Below, piece after piece: positions 6,417 through 15,446 of a stretch of 64,000 nt of DNA. Made by a program: the position numbers and the translations under genes. The notes under the pieces are model-generated. The model worked only from the letters and a program-made list of their open reading frames with translations, did not search any database and was not told where the DNA came from. The DNA comes from a virus. The stretch is from IMG/VR virus record IMGVR_UViG_3300022745_000628, positions 1-64,000 of that record, one strand, 5' to 3'. Each line of letters opens with the position of its first letter. The first letter of the stretch is position 1.

Positions 6417-9400
6417 TTGCAGTTCGTTAGCGCTAGCCAAATGCCCAACACTTCTATCAATTTTGGACCGTCGAACGACATTCTAGATAAACGTTATTTA
6501 ACGTCTGTCAGTGTAAGCGACTGGGGTCGTACCGCATTCGCGACCGGCCTAGATTTAACATGGTATATGCGTTGCATGGTACGTGTGCAGCGCGGGCTGG
6601 TGAATGACGGCCATGTTCCGTTGTTCGGAACTCGCCAATATTCTGGCGGAACTAATCAGGGCTTTAATTGCTTGTATTTTGGGCCGAATGCTCCGGAAAC
6701 GGCTTTTCGCAACAGGTACGTGTTTTTCGGTTTGGATTCGTTAGGCGCAGGATTAGGTGCTGTAGATTACCAGGATACCTGGGAAAACATGAGTACGCCC
6801 AAATGGCAGTGGGGCGCCAGATCCGCTGAGATATTGGATGACGATCCGCGCTTACTTGTCTGGTTTTACCGGCTGCTTTCCGATAATTCGCCAGATCCGT
6901 CGACTCGAACAGAGATATGGACATGGAAACCGGGCGATTCGACATATGAACAAGGCGATGTGATTGATAATTATTTCAATCGGGCAACCGCTGGATCCTT
7001 ATCAGAGCCTATGTATTTTGGTACGGATTATTGGACCGGCAATCGCTTTTTCCCAGGCGAGCTAGGGCAATTTGAAGCAAGCTTAGCGGATTCCGATTCG
7101 CTGAATATGCTGACGACTGCAATTAAACCAAGAGCTTGGGTGCAGGGGCATCGCGTATTGCAAACCGTGGATTCCGGTATTCGTGTGGCGCGCCAGTTAA
7201 GCGGCCCAACGGATTTAGCGGCTTCGCCAGATCCTAACGGTCTGACTGACGGGAAACCGGCATTGGTATGGTCCAACAATAATCAAGGTGGGACCGGATC
7301 TACCCTGTCTGGCGGTGAATTTAATTATGCTTACACCGCGGCATATGGACCAAATTTCGTGTTTATAAGCGAAAACCATGGCATAACGCTCAGACCTAAC
7401 CGAGTTACTGTGTCGGTTATGAGTTTGGCTAACGGTATGCCGTCGGATACGGTTATTAAAGTACGGCTGATTAATGCGCAAACTAATGACATTCTCGAAT
7501 CGTCGTTTGTGCCGGACTTTGTTGCGACTGTACCTAGTGAGAACACTATAGATTTTCTAACAGTTCCAAACGGGTATTACACTGTTCAGGCTGGTCGCAG
7601 TTCCACATCTATTCTTTACGGCGGCGAGTTTGTAGGTAAACAGTTATTTCAGGTTAGTGACAGTACTACACAGGGAGAAGCCTCGCGTACAGCGAACACG
7701 AGCATACTATTTTCTGGATCTAGTACAGTATTAAACGGTCCGCAGCTGCAGTATTGGGCAGATAGTTTGAGCGTTTCAGACTCGGCTAGCCTAGCTTTCA
7801 TGGCGCGCCCGAATCGATCAAAGTTGAGCGGTGTAGACGGCGCACCCACTTCAGCTACGGTGTTTGGCACGCAAGCGCATACCGGTACAAGCGAAGGGAT
7901 CTGTTGTAAATACTTTGGTCCTAACGCGGTAGAGACCGGGTACCGTAACAGATTCTGTATTTTTGCGCGTGACTATGCTGGCGGATATCTTGGGTATTAC
8001 GATGCGACTGGTTCTGCAGCGTCAGGTACTCTGCGCGCAATACGTTCGGCAGAAATTACAGACGATGCGCCTAGACACGTATTTCTAAACATTACTAAAA
8101 CCGGATCGTCGACTTACGAGTGTTCAATTGAAACTCGTAAGACAGACGGAAGCAGCGTGGAAACTGGCGATACTGTAACAGTTAACTTTGCCGGGCTTCG
8201 TACAGGGTCGGCTGTGCTGACTGTTGGTAGTTACACAGGTGCGTCTTCTAGCGCGGCTAGCAATTTCTGGTACGGCGAGATCAGCGACTTAATGTTTTCA
8301 GAGCTCTCCAATGACGATTGGGCGCGTGAAAACATGGTTGGCGGCGATAAAACGTATTGGACGGCGGGAGATCCCATTCTGTACCGACCGTTTACAACGC
8401 CTGACGATCTAAGTTCTGGGGCTATTTCAGACACGTACCCGAACTTTACATGGGCCGGTACCCACGGGGCATTAGGATCTTCGTTAACTGGGCGATCTAT
8501 CGGACAGCACAGATTCTTCAGCTTAAACGAGTATTCTGATGGGCAAGTGGTAAGTTGCGACAGCAGTTCGTTTACTGTCAACGGGTATTTCGACATTAAT
8601 ACCAGTGCCACGTATTACATAACTGTGCGACTTCGATCCGTAACCGTGCCTACCCGGATTTATACCCGGATAGTAGCCATTTCCGGCACAACACCTGGGC
8701 CGTGGGAAGTCACGTTTGCGAACACCGGCTCGGAAGTAATTGCGCAAGACTGGTATACCGTCACAGCTTCGATAGATTCGCTAGGAGCCAATCAGCAATA
8801 CAGTTGCACATCCACGCGGCGTATAGGTGTTGGGCACAGAATATGGGTATTCGGCGACGAAATATTGCGCAACACGTTCTTATACAACAACTCTCCATTG
8901 CCACACGCACGGCTTGGAAATGTGACGCATACGTATATGCCGGCACTAGCAGGCCTAGCTACGCCGTCATATGGCAAATACAGCTCTGTGTTGACGACTA
9001 CAGGCAACAATGCGTATATGACGGAGATCACTGGGCGCATTAACGCAATGTTGGCGTTAACTCCAGGTACAACGCCGCCACCTGTCGAGCTCGTTTGGCT
9101 GGCCACGCAGGGCGACAGTCTTACAAATTGGTTGGGAGACGCGCGTAGCGCTGAAGGTAACGGCTCTGGGTCGTACCTTATAAGCGATATCGCTGCTGCG
9201 TTAGCTGATCATTCTGCGTTGTGTTCTATGTTTATACATGCACACAGCCATATGAGCGATGTTGACGTGGCTGCGGACTTTGGCAGCGGATTTAAAGCAC
9301 AGTTGGATGAGTTGTATACAGGTCCGACCGGGCTGATTCAGGTGGTACCTAATATTTCAAGAGTGTCAGTCGTGGGCGCGGCCAGACGTTCTCCAGAAGT

Positions 9401-10112
9401 TCCGGCGGTGAATCCAGTGTTGGACATTCCAGCAGTGCACGCGTTACGTAAAGTGCTATACGATTGGGCGTATACATTTACAGCCGGAATTACTAAAACA
9501 TTTGCAGCGTTTTTCCATGACTATTACGCTGGCTATCATTACTATTCGCAAGGATCCGCAATAGCAACACTTCCGTTGGATAGCAGAGCCGCTACCAGGT
9601 TTGGATGTGCAATTGGTAACGCTATTTTGCCAGTAGCCGACTTAATGGAAACGTTGGTTAGCGCGCAATTTGCTTCTGCCGCCAAAGACACTATTTTGTT
9701 ACGCAACTTTAACAGCACGCTAAGTACGGTGACACCCGGAGCGGACGCAGCTGTGGAGATTAGTGTTGATTCAGGTTCGTCGTGGAGCGATACTGGTTTT
9801 ACTTCTCAAGTAGTTAGCGGTGTCGTACAGATAAAGAAATCATCTGGTGACTGGTCCGGTATTACAGCCGGGGCGCTGCAAGTACGTTACGGGTACGGTG
9901 CTCCGTACGGTATTGCGCATTACTCTGGACTAACTCCGTCTAGTATTTATGCACAGGCGTACGGGGGATTCCTAGTCTCGACAAATGTTCAAACGGCTAT
10001 TGCAGCTGATGCCGGCTGGCCAATTTCACCGCTGTTTACGCCTTTAGTCGTGCAGACTCCGCTTGTCAGCGGTGTAAGTCACTTGTTACCTTCTGCTGGA
10101 GCCGGCCGTTAA
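6417..10112 (+). CDS. Large adhesin / tail-fibre-like protein with duplicated module (1231 aa)
   Basis: The two N-terminal thirds carry the same module twice: T-x2-G-F-N-C-L-Y-F-G-P-N-A-x-E-T with RNRY-x2-F near residue 82, and E-G-I-C-C-K-Y-F-G-P-N-A-x-E-T with RNRF near 500. Each is followed by R-S-A-E-I-x-D-D and a G-D-x-N strand, the form of a LamG/concanavalin-like jelly-roll repeat. The part around residues 800-1060 has a G-D-S-L (about 901) and later H-D-Y-Y plus D-S-R, loosely recalling an SGNH hydrolase; this is weak. The C-terminal 150 residues contain Ser/Gly-rich strands. Expected role: virion fibre or spike binding host glycans. Start is TTG 6417 or ATG 6441; neither has a strong SD. 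Confidence 0.7.
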   Translation: MQFVSASQMPNTSINFGPSNDILDKRYLTSVSVSDWGRTAFATGLDLTWYMRCMVRVQRGLVNDGHVPLFGTRQYSGGTNQGFNCLYFGPNAPETAFRNRYVFFGLDSLGAGLGAVDYQDTWENMSTPKWQWGARSAEILDDDPRLLVWFYRLLSDNSPDPSTRTEIWTWKPGDSTYEQGDVIDNYFNRATAGSLSEPMYFGTDYWTGNRFFPGELGQFEASLADSDSLNMLTTAIKPRAWVQGHRVLQTVDSGIRVARQLSGPTDLAASPDPNGLTDGKPALVWSNNNQGGTGSTLSGGEFNYAYTAAYGPNFVFISENHGITLRPNRVTVSVMSLANGMPSDTVIKVRLINAQTNDILESSFVPDFVATVPSENTIDFLTVPNGYYTVQAGRSSTSILYGGEFVGKQLFQVSDSTTQGEASRTANTSILFSGSSTVLNGPQLQYWADSLSVSDSASLAFMARPNRSKLSGVDGAPTSATVFGTQAHTGTSEGICCKYFGPNAVETGYRNRFCIFARDYAGGYLGYYDATGSAASGTLRAIRSAEITDDAPRHVFLNITKTGSSTYECSIETRKTDGSSVETGDTVTVNFAGLRTGSAVLTVGSYTGASSSAASNFWYGEISDLMFSELSNDDWARENMVGGDKTYWTAGDPILYRPFTTPDDLSSGAISDTYPNFTWAGTHGALGSSLTGRSIGQHRFFSLNEYSDGQVVSCDSSSFTVNGYFDINTSATYYITVRLRSVTVPTRIYTRIVAISGTTPGPWEVTFANTGSEVIAQDWYTVTASIDSLGANQQYSCTSTRRIGVGHRIWVFGDEILRNTFLYNNSPLPHARLGNVTHTYMPALAGLATPSYGKYSSVLTTTGNNAYMTEITGRINAMLALTPGTTPPPVELVWLATQGDSLTNWLGDARSAEGNGSGSYLISDIAAALADHSALCSMFIHAHSHMSDVDVAADFGSGFKAQLDELYTGPTGLIQVVPNISRVSVVGAARRSPEVPAVNPVLDIPAVHALRKVLYDWAYTFTAGITKTFAAFFHDYYAGYHYYSQGSAIATLPLDSRAATRFGCAIGNAILPVADLMETLVSAQFASAAKDTILLRNFNSTLSTVTPGADAAVEISVDSGSSWSDTGFTSQVVSGVVQIKKSSGDWSGITAGALQVRYGYGAPYGIAHYSGLTPSSIYAQAYGGFLVSTNVQTAIAADAGWPISPLFTPLVVQTPLVSGVSHLLPSAGAGR

Positions 10113-10423
10113 TGGATGCCAAAGTATTAGCCAAGTTGCAAAAATTCTTAGGTTTTCAAATTGCACAAGCTTCGCCAGTAGAAGCTGAGCACAGTGCGCC
10201 AGCGTCTGCAGCTGTGAAAGAATTAGCGCAAATGCCTGAGATTAAGCCTATACTCGAGGCAAAAGATAAGCACTTCACGGCTAAGGCTGGTAAGAAGCTT
10301 ATGCCTCGTCCGTATAAGCATGTCAACAAGTTAAAAAAAGGAGCTGCCACTGCGGAAGATCTATTGAAAATGGCAGTGGCTAAGAAAAACATACTAAATA
10401 GCCTAAATATTCAGCAAAAGTAG
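10112..10423 (+). CDS. Small basic helical protein (103 aa)
   Basis: TAATG-coupled to the large fibre gene. It is Lys/Ala-rich, with KLQKFLGFQIAQA at the start and a run of lysines (KAGKKLMPRPYKHVNKLKKG, residues 55-74). The position suggests a chaperone or partner of the fibre, but this is inference. Confidence 0.6.
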   Translation: MDAKVLAKLQKFLGFQIAQASPVEAEHSAPASAAVKELAQMPEIKPILEAKDKHFTAKAGKKLMPRPYKHVNKLKKGAATAEDLLKMAVAKKNILNSLNIQQK

Positions 10424-10428
10424 AATAC

Positions 10429-10490
10429 TGCCTAATATATAGGCATGTGTTGTAGTAATATACTCCCAACCGATTTTAGTACATAATCGG
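10429..10490 (+). promoter_or_regulatory. Two small hairpins in the gap before the 10532 gene
   Basis: TGCCTA/TAGGCA (10429-10445, AT-rich loop) and CCGATT/AATCGG (10470-10490). Neither has a U-run. TAATAT near 10457 could serve as a -10 element. Confidence 0.35.
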
Positions 10491-10531
10491 AAATGCGCTA
10501 ATTTACCTCTAAATTGGGAATTAACACAGGT

Positions 10532-11275
10532 ATGGAGCCGGCTAAAACGAATGTGTATGCAGTGTGTATAGCCGGGAAAACTGGCGGACGCTCAGACATC
10601 TTACGCGGCACTATTCAATCATTTAAATCTCAAGTCTATGCCGGACAAAAACGGCTGGTGGTTGTTACAGATCGGCGGATACCGGAATTAGAAGCGAAAG
10701 ATCCGGAAGTCACATACGTGTTTATACCGCGAAAATGTATGCTGGGTGAATTGCGTAATGCCGCTAAAACATGGGTGGCGCAGCAAATAATAAGAGACAA
10801 ACGCGCATACTACATGTGTCACTGGGATGAGGGAGATTATAGACACCCAGATTTCTTGAATTATATGGTTAGACAAATGGAGGTGCAAAGTGTTGCAATG
10901 CTTACATCGGCGATACATGTGGATTTACTCACCGGGAATATTATTGTGAAAACTGAGCCGGCCGGTGTGCACAGTACATTGCTGTATTCTCCGTTCCTCC
11001 GATTAGGCTTCGACAAAATTCAGCAAAACGTGACACGCAATTTTGTAAATTCCCTGACTTCTCCGCCGCCAATGTTAAAAAAGACGTTCTTATTGCCCAA
11101 TTTGCAAGTAGTGAGCAATGACACGCATTTAATAGTCAGGTTTTACGATGGCCACAACGCCAAATCACAGCGAGAGTTCATGTTGGCCGACAAGTTTAGT
11201 CGTCCGGCAACTGATTCTGAAACGGCATATGTCAAACTAATAATGGAAAAATACGTGACCAATTCGGATCTATAA
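10532..11275 (+). CDS. GT-A-fold glycosyltransferase-like protein (247 aa)
   Basis: Begins with a beta strand (VYAVCIAGKTGGRSDIL), then helix-strand pairs (GTIQSFKSQ, KRLVVVTDRR), then H-W-D-E-G-D-Y-R-H-P-D-F-L near residue 100. This matches the layout of family-2 transferases, where a D-x-D-like acidic triplet (here D-E-G-D) holds the metal and nucleotide sugar and is followed by H-P. The C-terminal third does not align with anything I know. ATG at 10532 is used; an upstream TTG at 10514 is possible. It may modify virion or host glycans. Confidence 0.55.
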   Translation: MEPAKTNVYAVCIAGKTGGRSDILRGTIQSFKSQVYAGQKRLVVVTDRRIPELEAKDPEVTYVFIPRKCMLGELRNAAKTWVAQQIIRDKRAYYMCHWDEGDYRHPDFLNYMVRQMEVQSVAMLTSAIHVDLLTGNIIVKTEPAGVHSTLLYSPFLRLGFDKIQQNVTRNFVNSLTSPPPMLKKTFLLPNLQVVSNDTHLIVRFYDGHNAKSQREFMLADKFSRPATDSETAYVKLIMEKYVTNSDL

Positions 11276-11307
11276 TAGTGGAATAATCAATTCACCCGAG
11301 GTTATCG

Positions 11308-12831
11308 ATGGATCCGAAAAGTATCAACGAAGAGTTTTCGCGCGATTTGCAGTTTATACGGCAGGTCGGTATCGAAAAACAGGCCATATTCGGTGCGATT
11401 GGCGCAGTGGCACGCGGTGTTGGCGCAGCCTTGCCTTTTATTAAAAATGTTTTTCCGGCAGTCGTACGTGGCGGTGCCGCGGCAGCGAATAGTCCAATTG
11501 GAAAAGCTGTTAATACAGCGAGTACGTTCGGATCGTTTACGGACGGGACCATCGGAGCACTTACACAAGCTGGGCAGGCCGCCGTCAATGTCGGTAAGAA
11601 GGGGGTGGGCGTTACGAACCGTGTCTTAAACAATCCAATAGGTAGTACGTTACCATTTGTAGGACTGTCGCTTGGGCCAGCGGCTTACGATACTTTCTAC
11701 ACAACTCCGCATAATAATTTCGTTATTGATAATGAAAACAAAGCGTTAGGCGAGCAGTACAACAAGTTTTATAACAACGCTACGCCAGAACAGCAGCAAG
11801 AACTGACCAGCGTTGCCGACGGAATACGCGCACAGTATTCAACAGGTATGGCACCTGGGGTAGATAGAGACCGCTTAGTGGAGCACGCGGTCAATCAGCA
11901 TATGCTGCACAACTATATCAACAAACAAACCGACCCGGCTGCCGCGGCAACGCAGCCTGCTTCTGCAGGCGCACAGTCGCAGTCGCAGTCTCAATCGCAA
12001 GATCAGGCACAAAACCCAGAAACAGCCGCACCAGCCGCACCAGCCGAAGTAAATGCGCAGGCTGCTCAGGCAGCTCAATCCGCAGGGCCGTTTCAAAGCT
12101 TTACAGAAAAAGCCAAAGAGATGTTGCACGCTGCACCTGAGAAGGTAAAGGAAATTGCTCACGGCGCACAGTCAACTGTGACTAATGCGCTGCAAAATCC
12201 GGCAATAAAGACAGACGTGGATATATGGGGGAAGACCGGAGAAATCGGGCAGAATTTAATGACTAACGCCACGAACATGTTGTCGTCCGTAGTGCAAGAT
12301 CCGAAGCAAATACCCGAGATATTGAAAAATATGCAGCCTGCTGAAATTGTGGGCGCTGGGTTAGGGCTGAGCGCGTTGGCAATCGGCGTGATGCGTTTGC
12401 TAGGCGGCCAAGGCGGACTAGGCTCTGTATTGTTGAGTATGTTAGGCGCGGCTGGCGCAGTAGCCGCCACCGGGAATGCATTTGGCAGGGGTAACGCAGG
12501 TGGCGCAGCGACCGGCGCGCCTGCTGAGGCTGCAGCAGCCGCTCCTGCTCCTGCGGCCACTCCAGCTCTTGCCGGGGCTCTGGCAGGGTCTGCTGCCCCG
12601 CAGCAAATGGCGGCTCAAAATCCAGGTGCGTTACTAGACTCGTTGCAAAACAACCCTAAGTTTGTGCAAGCGTTGCCGCAGATCAATGCTATGGCTCAGC
12701 GCGGCATGTTCGGCTATGACGGGCTGGGTAAATCGGCAGTGCGCAGCGAGATAGCTAAACAGCTAGGTATTACAGATCCGCAGACGGTTGACTCCTTGGT
12801 AGCTGAATATCGCAGACGGGCTGGGCTGTAA
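11308..12831 (+). CDS. Ala/Gly/Gln-rich structural-type protein (507 aa)
   Basis: The N-terminus (EFSRDLQFIRQVGIEKQAIF) resembles the start of other long proteins in this genome (61992: EEQFKFGFLVRCAEEGL). Then come hydrophobic Gly-Ala segments (AIGAVARGVGAALPFI), a Q-S-Q-S-Q-S-Q linker (about residue 225), a long Ala-rich helix region, a second Gly/Ala/Leu hydrophobic block (IVGAGLGLSALAIGVMRLL, about 347-365) and a C-terminal helical domain. Composition suits an internal virion or membrane-active ejection protein; this is inference. Confidence 0.6.
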   Translation: MDPKSINEEFSRDLQFIRQVGIEKQAIFGAIGAVARGVGAALPFIKNVFPAVVRGGAAAANSPIGKAVNTASTFGSFTDGTIGALTQAGQAAVNVGKKGVGVTNRVLNNPIGSTLPFVGLSLGPAAYDTFYTTPHNNFVIDNENKALGEQYNKFYNNATPEQQQELTSVADGIRAQYSTGMAPGVDRDRLVEHAVNQHMLHNYINKQTDPAAAATQPASAGAQSQSQSQSQDQAQNPETAAPAAPAEVNAQAAQAAQSAGPFQSFTEKAKEMLHAAPEKVKEIAHGAQSTVTNALQNPAIKTDVDIWGKTGEIGQNLMTNATNMLSSVVQDPKQIPEILKNMQPAEIVGAGLGLSALAIGVMRLLGGQGGLGSVLLSMLGAAGAVAATGNAFGRGNAGGAATGAPAEAAAAAPAPAATPALAGALAGSAAPQQMAAQNPGALLDSLQNNPKFVQALPQINAMAQRGMFGYDGLGKSAVRSEIAKQLGITDPQTVDSLVAEYRRRAGL

Positions 12832-13796
12832 TGCGCGTAGCGGCGATGGTGGCTACTCGGCTGCCGTATGGCATACCGCAATACGTTGCGAATATGCGTT
12901 GGGCGCTGCAAACGTTAGATTACGATATTCACGTGGTACTAGCTGGCGACGTGGATTCCGATAATTTACCCAAGGGTGTTACGTATCATCACGTACCGTT
13001 GGACGAAAACAAATGGCGGGACACATACGAGCTCGATTTACCGCAACTACTAGAAGGTAACAAGTACGACGTAATCGTACTCTCACAAACGGACCAACAG
13101 TTTAAGCAGCGAATATATGGCCAAGTACAAGAGGCTTTAACAAAATCACGCTGTATTTTGACGTCTGAATATAATGGGTTTGAGATTCTAGATTCGAAGA
13201 ATGTATATGTCTATCCGCGGCTGCATGACGTCGGGGCCATTTATCCGGCAGAGTTGTTAAGGCGATCTCGGGCAGACGGTATATCCTTTAGCAGCAAGCT
13301 GACGCATCCTTGGCTGATTGAACAGATCAAGGCTGTAGCATCAAAAGGTTATTCCCTGCATTTCACGCCAATGCAGGATTACCCAGAAAACGGGTGGAGC
13401 GAATGCATGCTCGAGTTCTCGCTATGGGGGTTTTTTAACAATGTGCAGGCACTTAAACGAGATATGCTTGTGCATTTCAGCGGATGTGAGCGCATACCCT
13501 TCCGATATCCAGCTATTTTCGATCCCACAATCACGGTACCGGCATTAAATGACATTAATACGGATAGCAGATCTGCGTTGGATCAGGTGGCTACATCGCT
13601 GGCCTTTCTGCATTTCACCGGAGATCGGATAGCTACTTCAGAAGTACTGCGATATATCGGCAAGTCCGACGAAGGCCCGAGAATTGTGCGCATATTAAAG
13701 GTTTTGAATCAAATAGGGCCGCAGTGGCTGGGCAAAGCTGAATTAGCCAGAGTAGCAGAGCTGTTTCACCGGTTTAAAGCTAAATTTGATGTTTAA
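12831..13796 (+). CDS. Glycosyltransferase-like protein (321 aa)
   Basis: TAATG-coupled to the preceding gene. The N-terminus M-R-V-A-A-M-V-A-T-R-L-P-Y-G-I-P-Q-Y-V-A-N-M-x-W-A-L and the strand HVVLAGDV look like a sugar-nucleotide transferase. A C-terminal block around residues 200-270 has S-L-W-G-F-F-N-N, FSGCERIPFRYPAIFDP and A-F-L-H-F-T-G, similar in style to transferases that end in a conserved H-x-x-G. Catalytic residues cannot be assigned. It pairs with the 10532 gene as a possible virion-glycosylation set. Confidence 0.45.
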   Translation: MRVAAMVATRLPYGIPQYVANMRWALQTLDYDIHVVLAGDVDSDNLPKGVTYHHVPLDENKWRDTYELDLPQLLEGNKYDVIVLSQTDQQFKQRIYGQVQEALTKSRCILTSEYNGFEILDSKNVYVYPRLHDVGAIYPAELLRRSRADGISFSSKLTHPWLIEQIKAVASKGYSLHFTPMQDYPENGWSECMLEFSLWGFFNNVQALKRDMLVHFSGCERIPFRYPAIFDPTITVPALNDINTDSRSALDQVATSLAFLHFTGDRIATSEVLRYIGKSDEGPRIVRILKVLNQIGPQWLGKAELARVAELFHRFKAKFDV

Positions 13797-13798
13797 AC

Positions 13799-13836
13799 GC
13801 GTCATATATTGTGTACGGATTGCTATTGTTAGCAAT
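13799..13836 (+). promoter_or_regulatory. GCGTCATATA-type promoter 1 with leader hairpin
   Basis: GCGTCATATATTGTG at 13799-13813 is followed by the hairpin ATTGCTA (13819-13825) / TAGCAAT (13830-13836). It precedes the gene at 13906. The leader contains TAGCAATTCGCG, which is shared with promoter 3. Confidence 0.7.
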
Positions 13837-13905
13837 TCGCGGTAACTTACCAAATCACAATATTTTTAGGCGTTAGGCGGCTTACGGTAATAGGAGACGT
13901 TAACG

Positions 13906-14289
13906 ATGGCAAATAATTTGCTAACCTATGAGGAGATGTCGAGTGCTACAACGGCAAATCGCATGGCTGTACGCGCATGCAACAATTTTTATGAGGAGTT
14001 CGCTGGAATAGCCGGTTGCGAGCTATTGCGCTCATTGTCAAAACTGCGCAATAAACATTTCGTGATTGTGTTAGACGCTACTGAACCAACTGTGGCAGCT
14101 ATACCGCAATTTCAAGCCGCGTATTTGCCACAGTTGCAGCTTGTGCAGCAACTGTCTATGCAAAACGCGCCGCAGGCCCTACTCGTGTTTATGTGGCGCC
14201 ACACTAATTTGAACATGGGTATGTGGCTACCACCAGCCGCGGAAAGCTCAACGTGGCCTTTCCCAGCTGACGTCGTGCACCTTGATTAA
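13906..14289 (+). CDS. Hypothetical protein (127 aa)
   Basis: First gene after promoter 1, with TAGGAG 8 bases before the ATG. A soluble alpha/beta-type protein with a hydrophobic strand (KHFVIVLDA) and several Met/Trp near the C-terminus (MWRHTNLNMGMWLPP). Not recognised. Confidence 0.7.
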   Translation: MANNLLTYEEMSSATTANRMAVRACNNFYEEFAGIAGCELLRSLSKLRNKHFVIVLDATEPTVAAIPQFQAAYLPQLQLVQQLSMQNAPQALLVFMWRHTNLNMGMWLPPAAESSTWPFPADVVHLD

Positions 14290-14301
14290 GGAGGGTCAAA
14301 T

Positions 14302-14424
14302 TTGTGCGATACGCCTACACTATTGGCAGTTGCACGTAAAGCTATTCTGCGTAGAATAGACATACAGTTAGCTGCAATGCCAACGCTGGGGTTGCGGTTT
14401 TATAAATTCAGCGATAGTCGCTAA
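14302..14424 (+). CDS. Small protein (40 aa)
   Basis: A perfect AAGGAGGGT SD lies 7 bases before a TTG at 14302. The frame encodes 40 residues (MCDTPTLLAVARKAILRRID ... FYKFSDSR), mainly one amphipathic, basic helix. The strong SD and the fit between neighbours are the reasons for the call. Function unknown. Confidence 0.55.
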   Translation: MCDTPTLLAVARKAILRRIDIQLAAMPTLGLRFYKFSDSR

Positions 14425-14445
14425 ATAATTTTGTGGAGAAGAAGT

Positions 14446-14805
14446 ATGCCTAAAATAAAGGTGTCAAAAAGGGTTTTGGAGCAATTGCTCGATGCTGCTG
14501 AGCATTTCATTGAAATTGAAGCACCAAGTTGTGTGCTGGACAGATTCGAGAACGACAATCCGCACTGGAGTCGCACACGAGAATGTCTGAAGCTGTATCT
14601 CGGTCGAGAATTGACCAATATGGAGATCACGCTTTTGTCGTTAACGCGCGAGTACGGCCCGTACCCAGCGTTGAATGAAGAAGATGTTGAAGAATTGCAG
14701 CGCGCGTTTTTCCCAAATGGCGCCGAACGTGGCGAATATATATCATGGGAAGAAAGCGTAGATTTGATCGACGGATTGCTGGAACATTCCAGCGTTAATG
14801 TTTAG
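14446..14805 (+). CDS. LSLTR family protein, copy 2 (119 aa)
   Basis: GAGAAGAAGT precedes the ATG. Residues 50-115 align with the gene at 3699: R-E-L-T, LSLTR-x-Y-x-P, F-P-x-G-x3-G, W-E. The N-terminal helix (KISKRVLEQLLDAAEHF-like) differs from that of copy 1. Last gene of the promoter-1 unit. Confidence 0.7.
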   Translation: MPKIKVSKRVLEQLLDAAEHFIEIEAPSCVLDRFENDNPHWSRTRECLKLYLGRELTNMEITLLSLTREYGPYPALNEEDVEELQRAFFPNGAERGEYISWEESVDLIDGLLEHSSVNV

Positions 14806-14817
14806 GCAACTACACGT

Positions 14818-14871
14818 GGTAAACAACGAGGGAGTGATAGCGAATTTGCTAACATTCCCTGTTGTTTTACC
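14818..14871 (+). promoter_or_regulatory. Long imperfect hairpin
   Basis: The 19 bases at 14818-14836 pair with 14853-14871 with only small bulges and mismatches, around a 16-base loop. It ends TTTTACC, so it may be a weak terminator. Promoter 2 starts 19 bases further on. Confidence 0.5.
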
Positions 14872-14889
14872 TAAAACAGTTGCAAAAAT

Positions 14890-14920
14890 GCGTCATATAT
14901 AATGGATACTCATATCCATT
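14890..14920 (+). promoter_or_regulatory. GCGTCATATA-type promoter 2 with leader hairpin
   Basis: GCGTCATATATAATG at 14890-14904, followed by a perfect 8-bp hairpin AATGGATA (14901-14908) / TATCCATT (14913-14920). A T7 run comes 8 bases later, then a leader of about 90 bases to the gene at 15024. Confidence 0.7.
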
Positions 14921-15023
14921 CATAGAGTCTTTTTTTAGGTAAGAAAGGTGCTCTACAATGTAACATAGCGGACTTCTTCAATCCCGCTGATGTTGGATAA
15001 TCTCTCAGGAATTTATTGGCAGG

Positions 15024-15182
15024 ATGACCAATATGTGGCGAATAGCTCAATTCTTAACTACGGCGGCGATCTGTTTCCTAGTTTTTTTATGTCTATTGCA
15101 ATCAGTTGTGATTGCGATCATTGGCGCGGCTGCGTGTGCCGTCGCTACTTGCGGAAGTGATACTTACACGCTTCATATTTGA
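15024..15182 (+). CDS. Small membrane protein (52 aa)
   Basis: Reads MTNMWRIAQFLTTAAI and continues as a nearly unbroken hydrophobic stretch (residues 9-40) with four cysteines, ending DTYTLHI. ATG at 15033 is an alternative start, with AGGA 8 bases before it. It is followed 15 bases later by another membrane protein. Confidence 0.55.
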   Translation: MTNMWRIAQFLTTAAICFLVFLCLLQSVVIAIIGAAACAVATCGSDTYTLHI

Positions 15183-15197
15183 AGCAGGAGAATAACC

Positions 15198-15446
15198 ATG
15201 AAAGTTATACGTGAACTCTGGAACTTCCATGTGCGCCATTGGCGCCCGACGTTCGTGATGAGCATGTCTGCGGCGACATGTATTTTTGTAGCCGCGACTG
15301 TACCTACTGGTTACATGGTCACGGCCATGCTAGGCATGTTATCGGCGTACGCCGGTTGGCAAGCCTTTACTGTTCTTGTGCAAGAAGCTGTTCGTGAATT
15401 TGCAGATAGGGCAGGATGTCCACAAGTACCACAATCGGATTGCTAA
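15198..15446 (+). CDS. Membrane protein (82 aa)
   Basis: GCAGGAG lies 9 bases before the ATG. Two membrane segments (FVMSMSAATCIFVAATVPTG and MVTAMLGMLSAYAGWQAF, residues about 21-60) lie between a basic N-terminus and a polar tail with two Cys. It overlaps the next gene by 31 bases. Confidence 0.65.
   Translation: MKVIRELWNFHVRHWRPTFVMSMSAATCIFVAATVPTGYMVTAMLGMLSAYAGWQAFTVLVQEAVREFADRAGCPQVPQSDC

Noticed and set aside
8702-9043. + strand frame inside the fibre gene
   Set aside because: It lies wholly within the 1231-aa gene in another frame, without SD or homology.
12159-12560. Long - strand reading frame rich in Ala and Pro opposite the 11308 gene
   Set aside because: It mirrors a GC-rich Ala/Gly coding stretch on the + strand, has no SD and no recognisable domain, and would be the only - strand phage gene.
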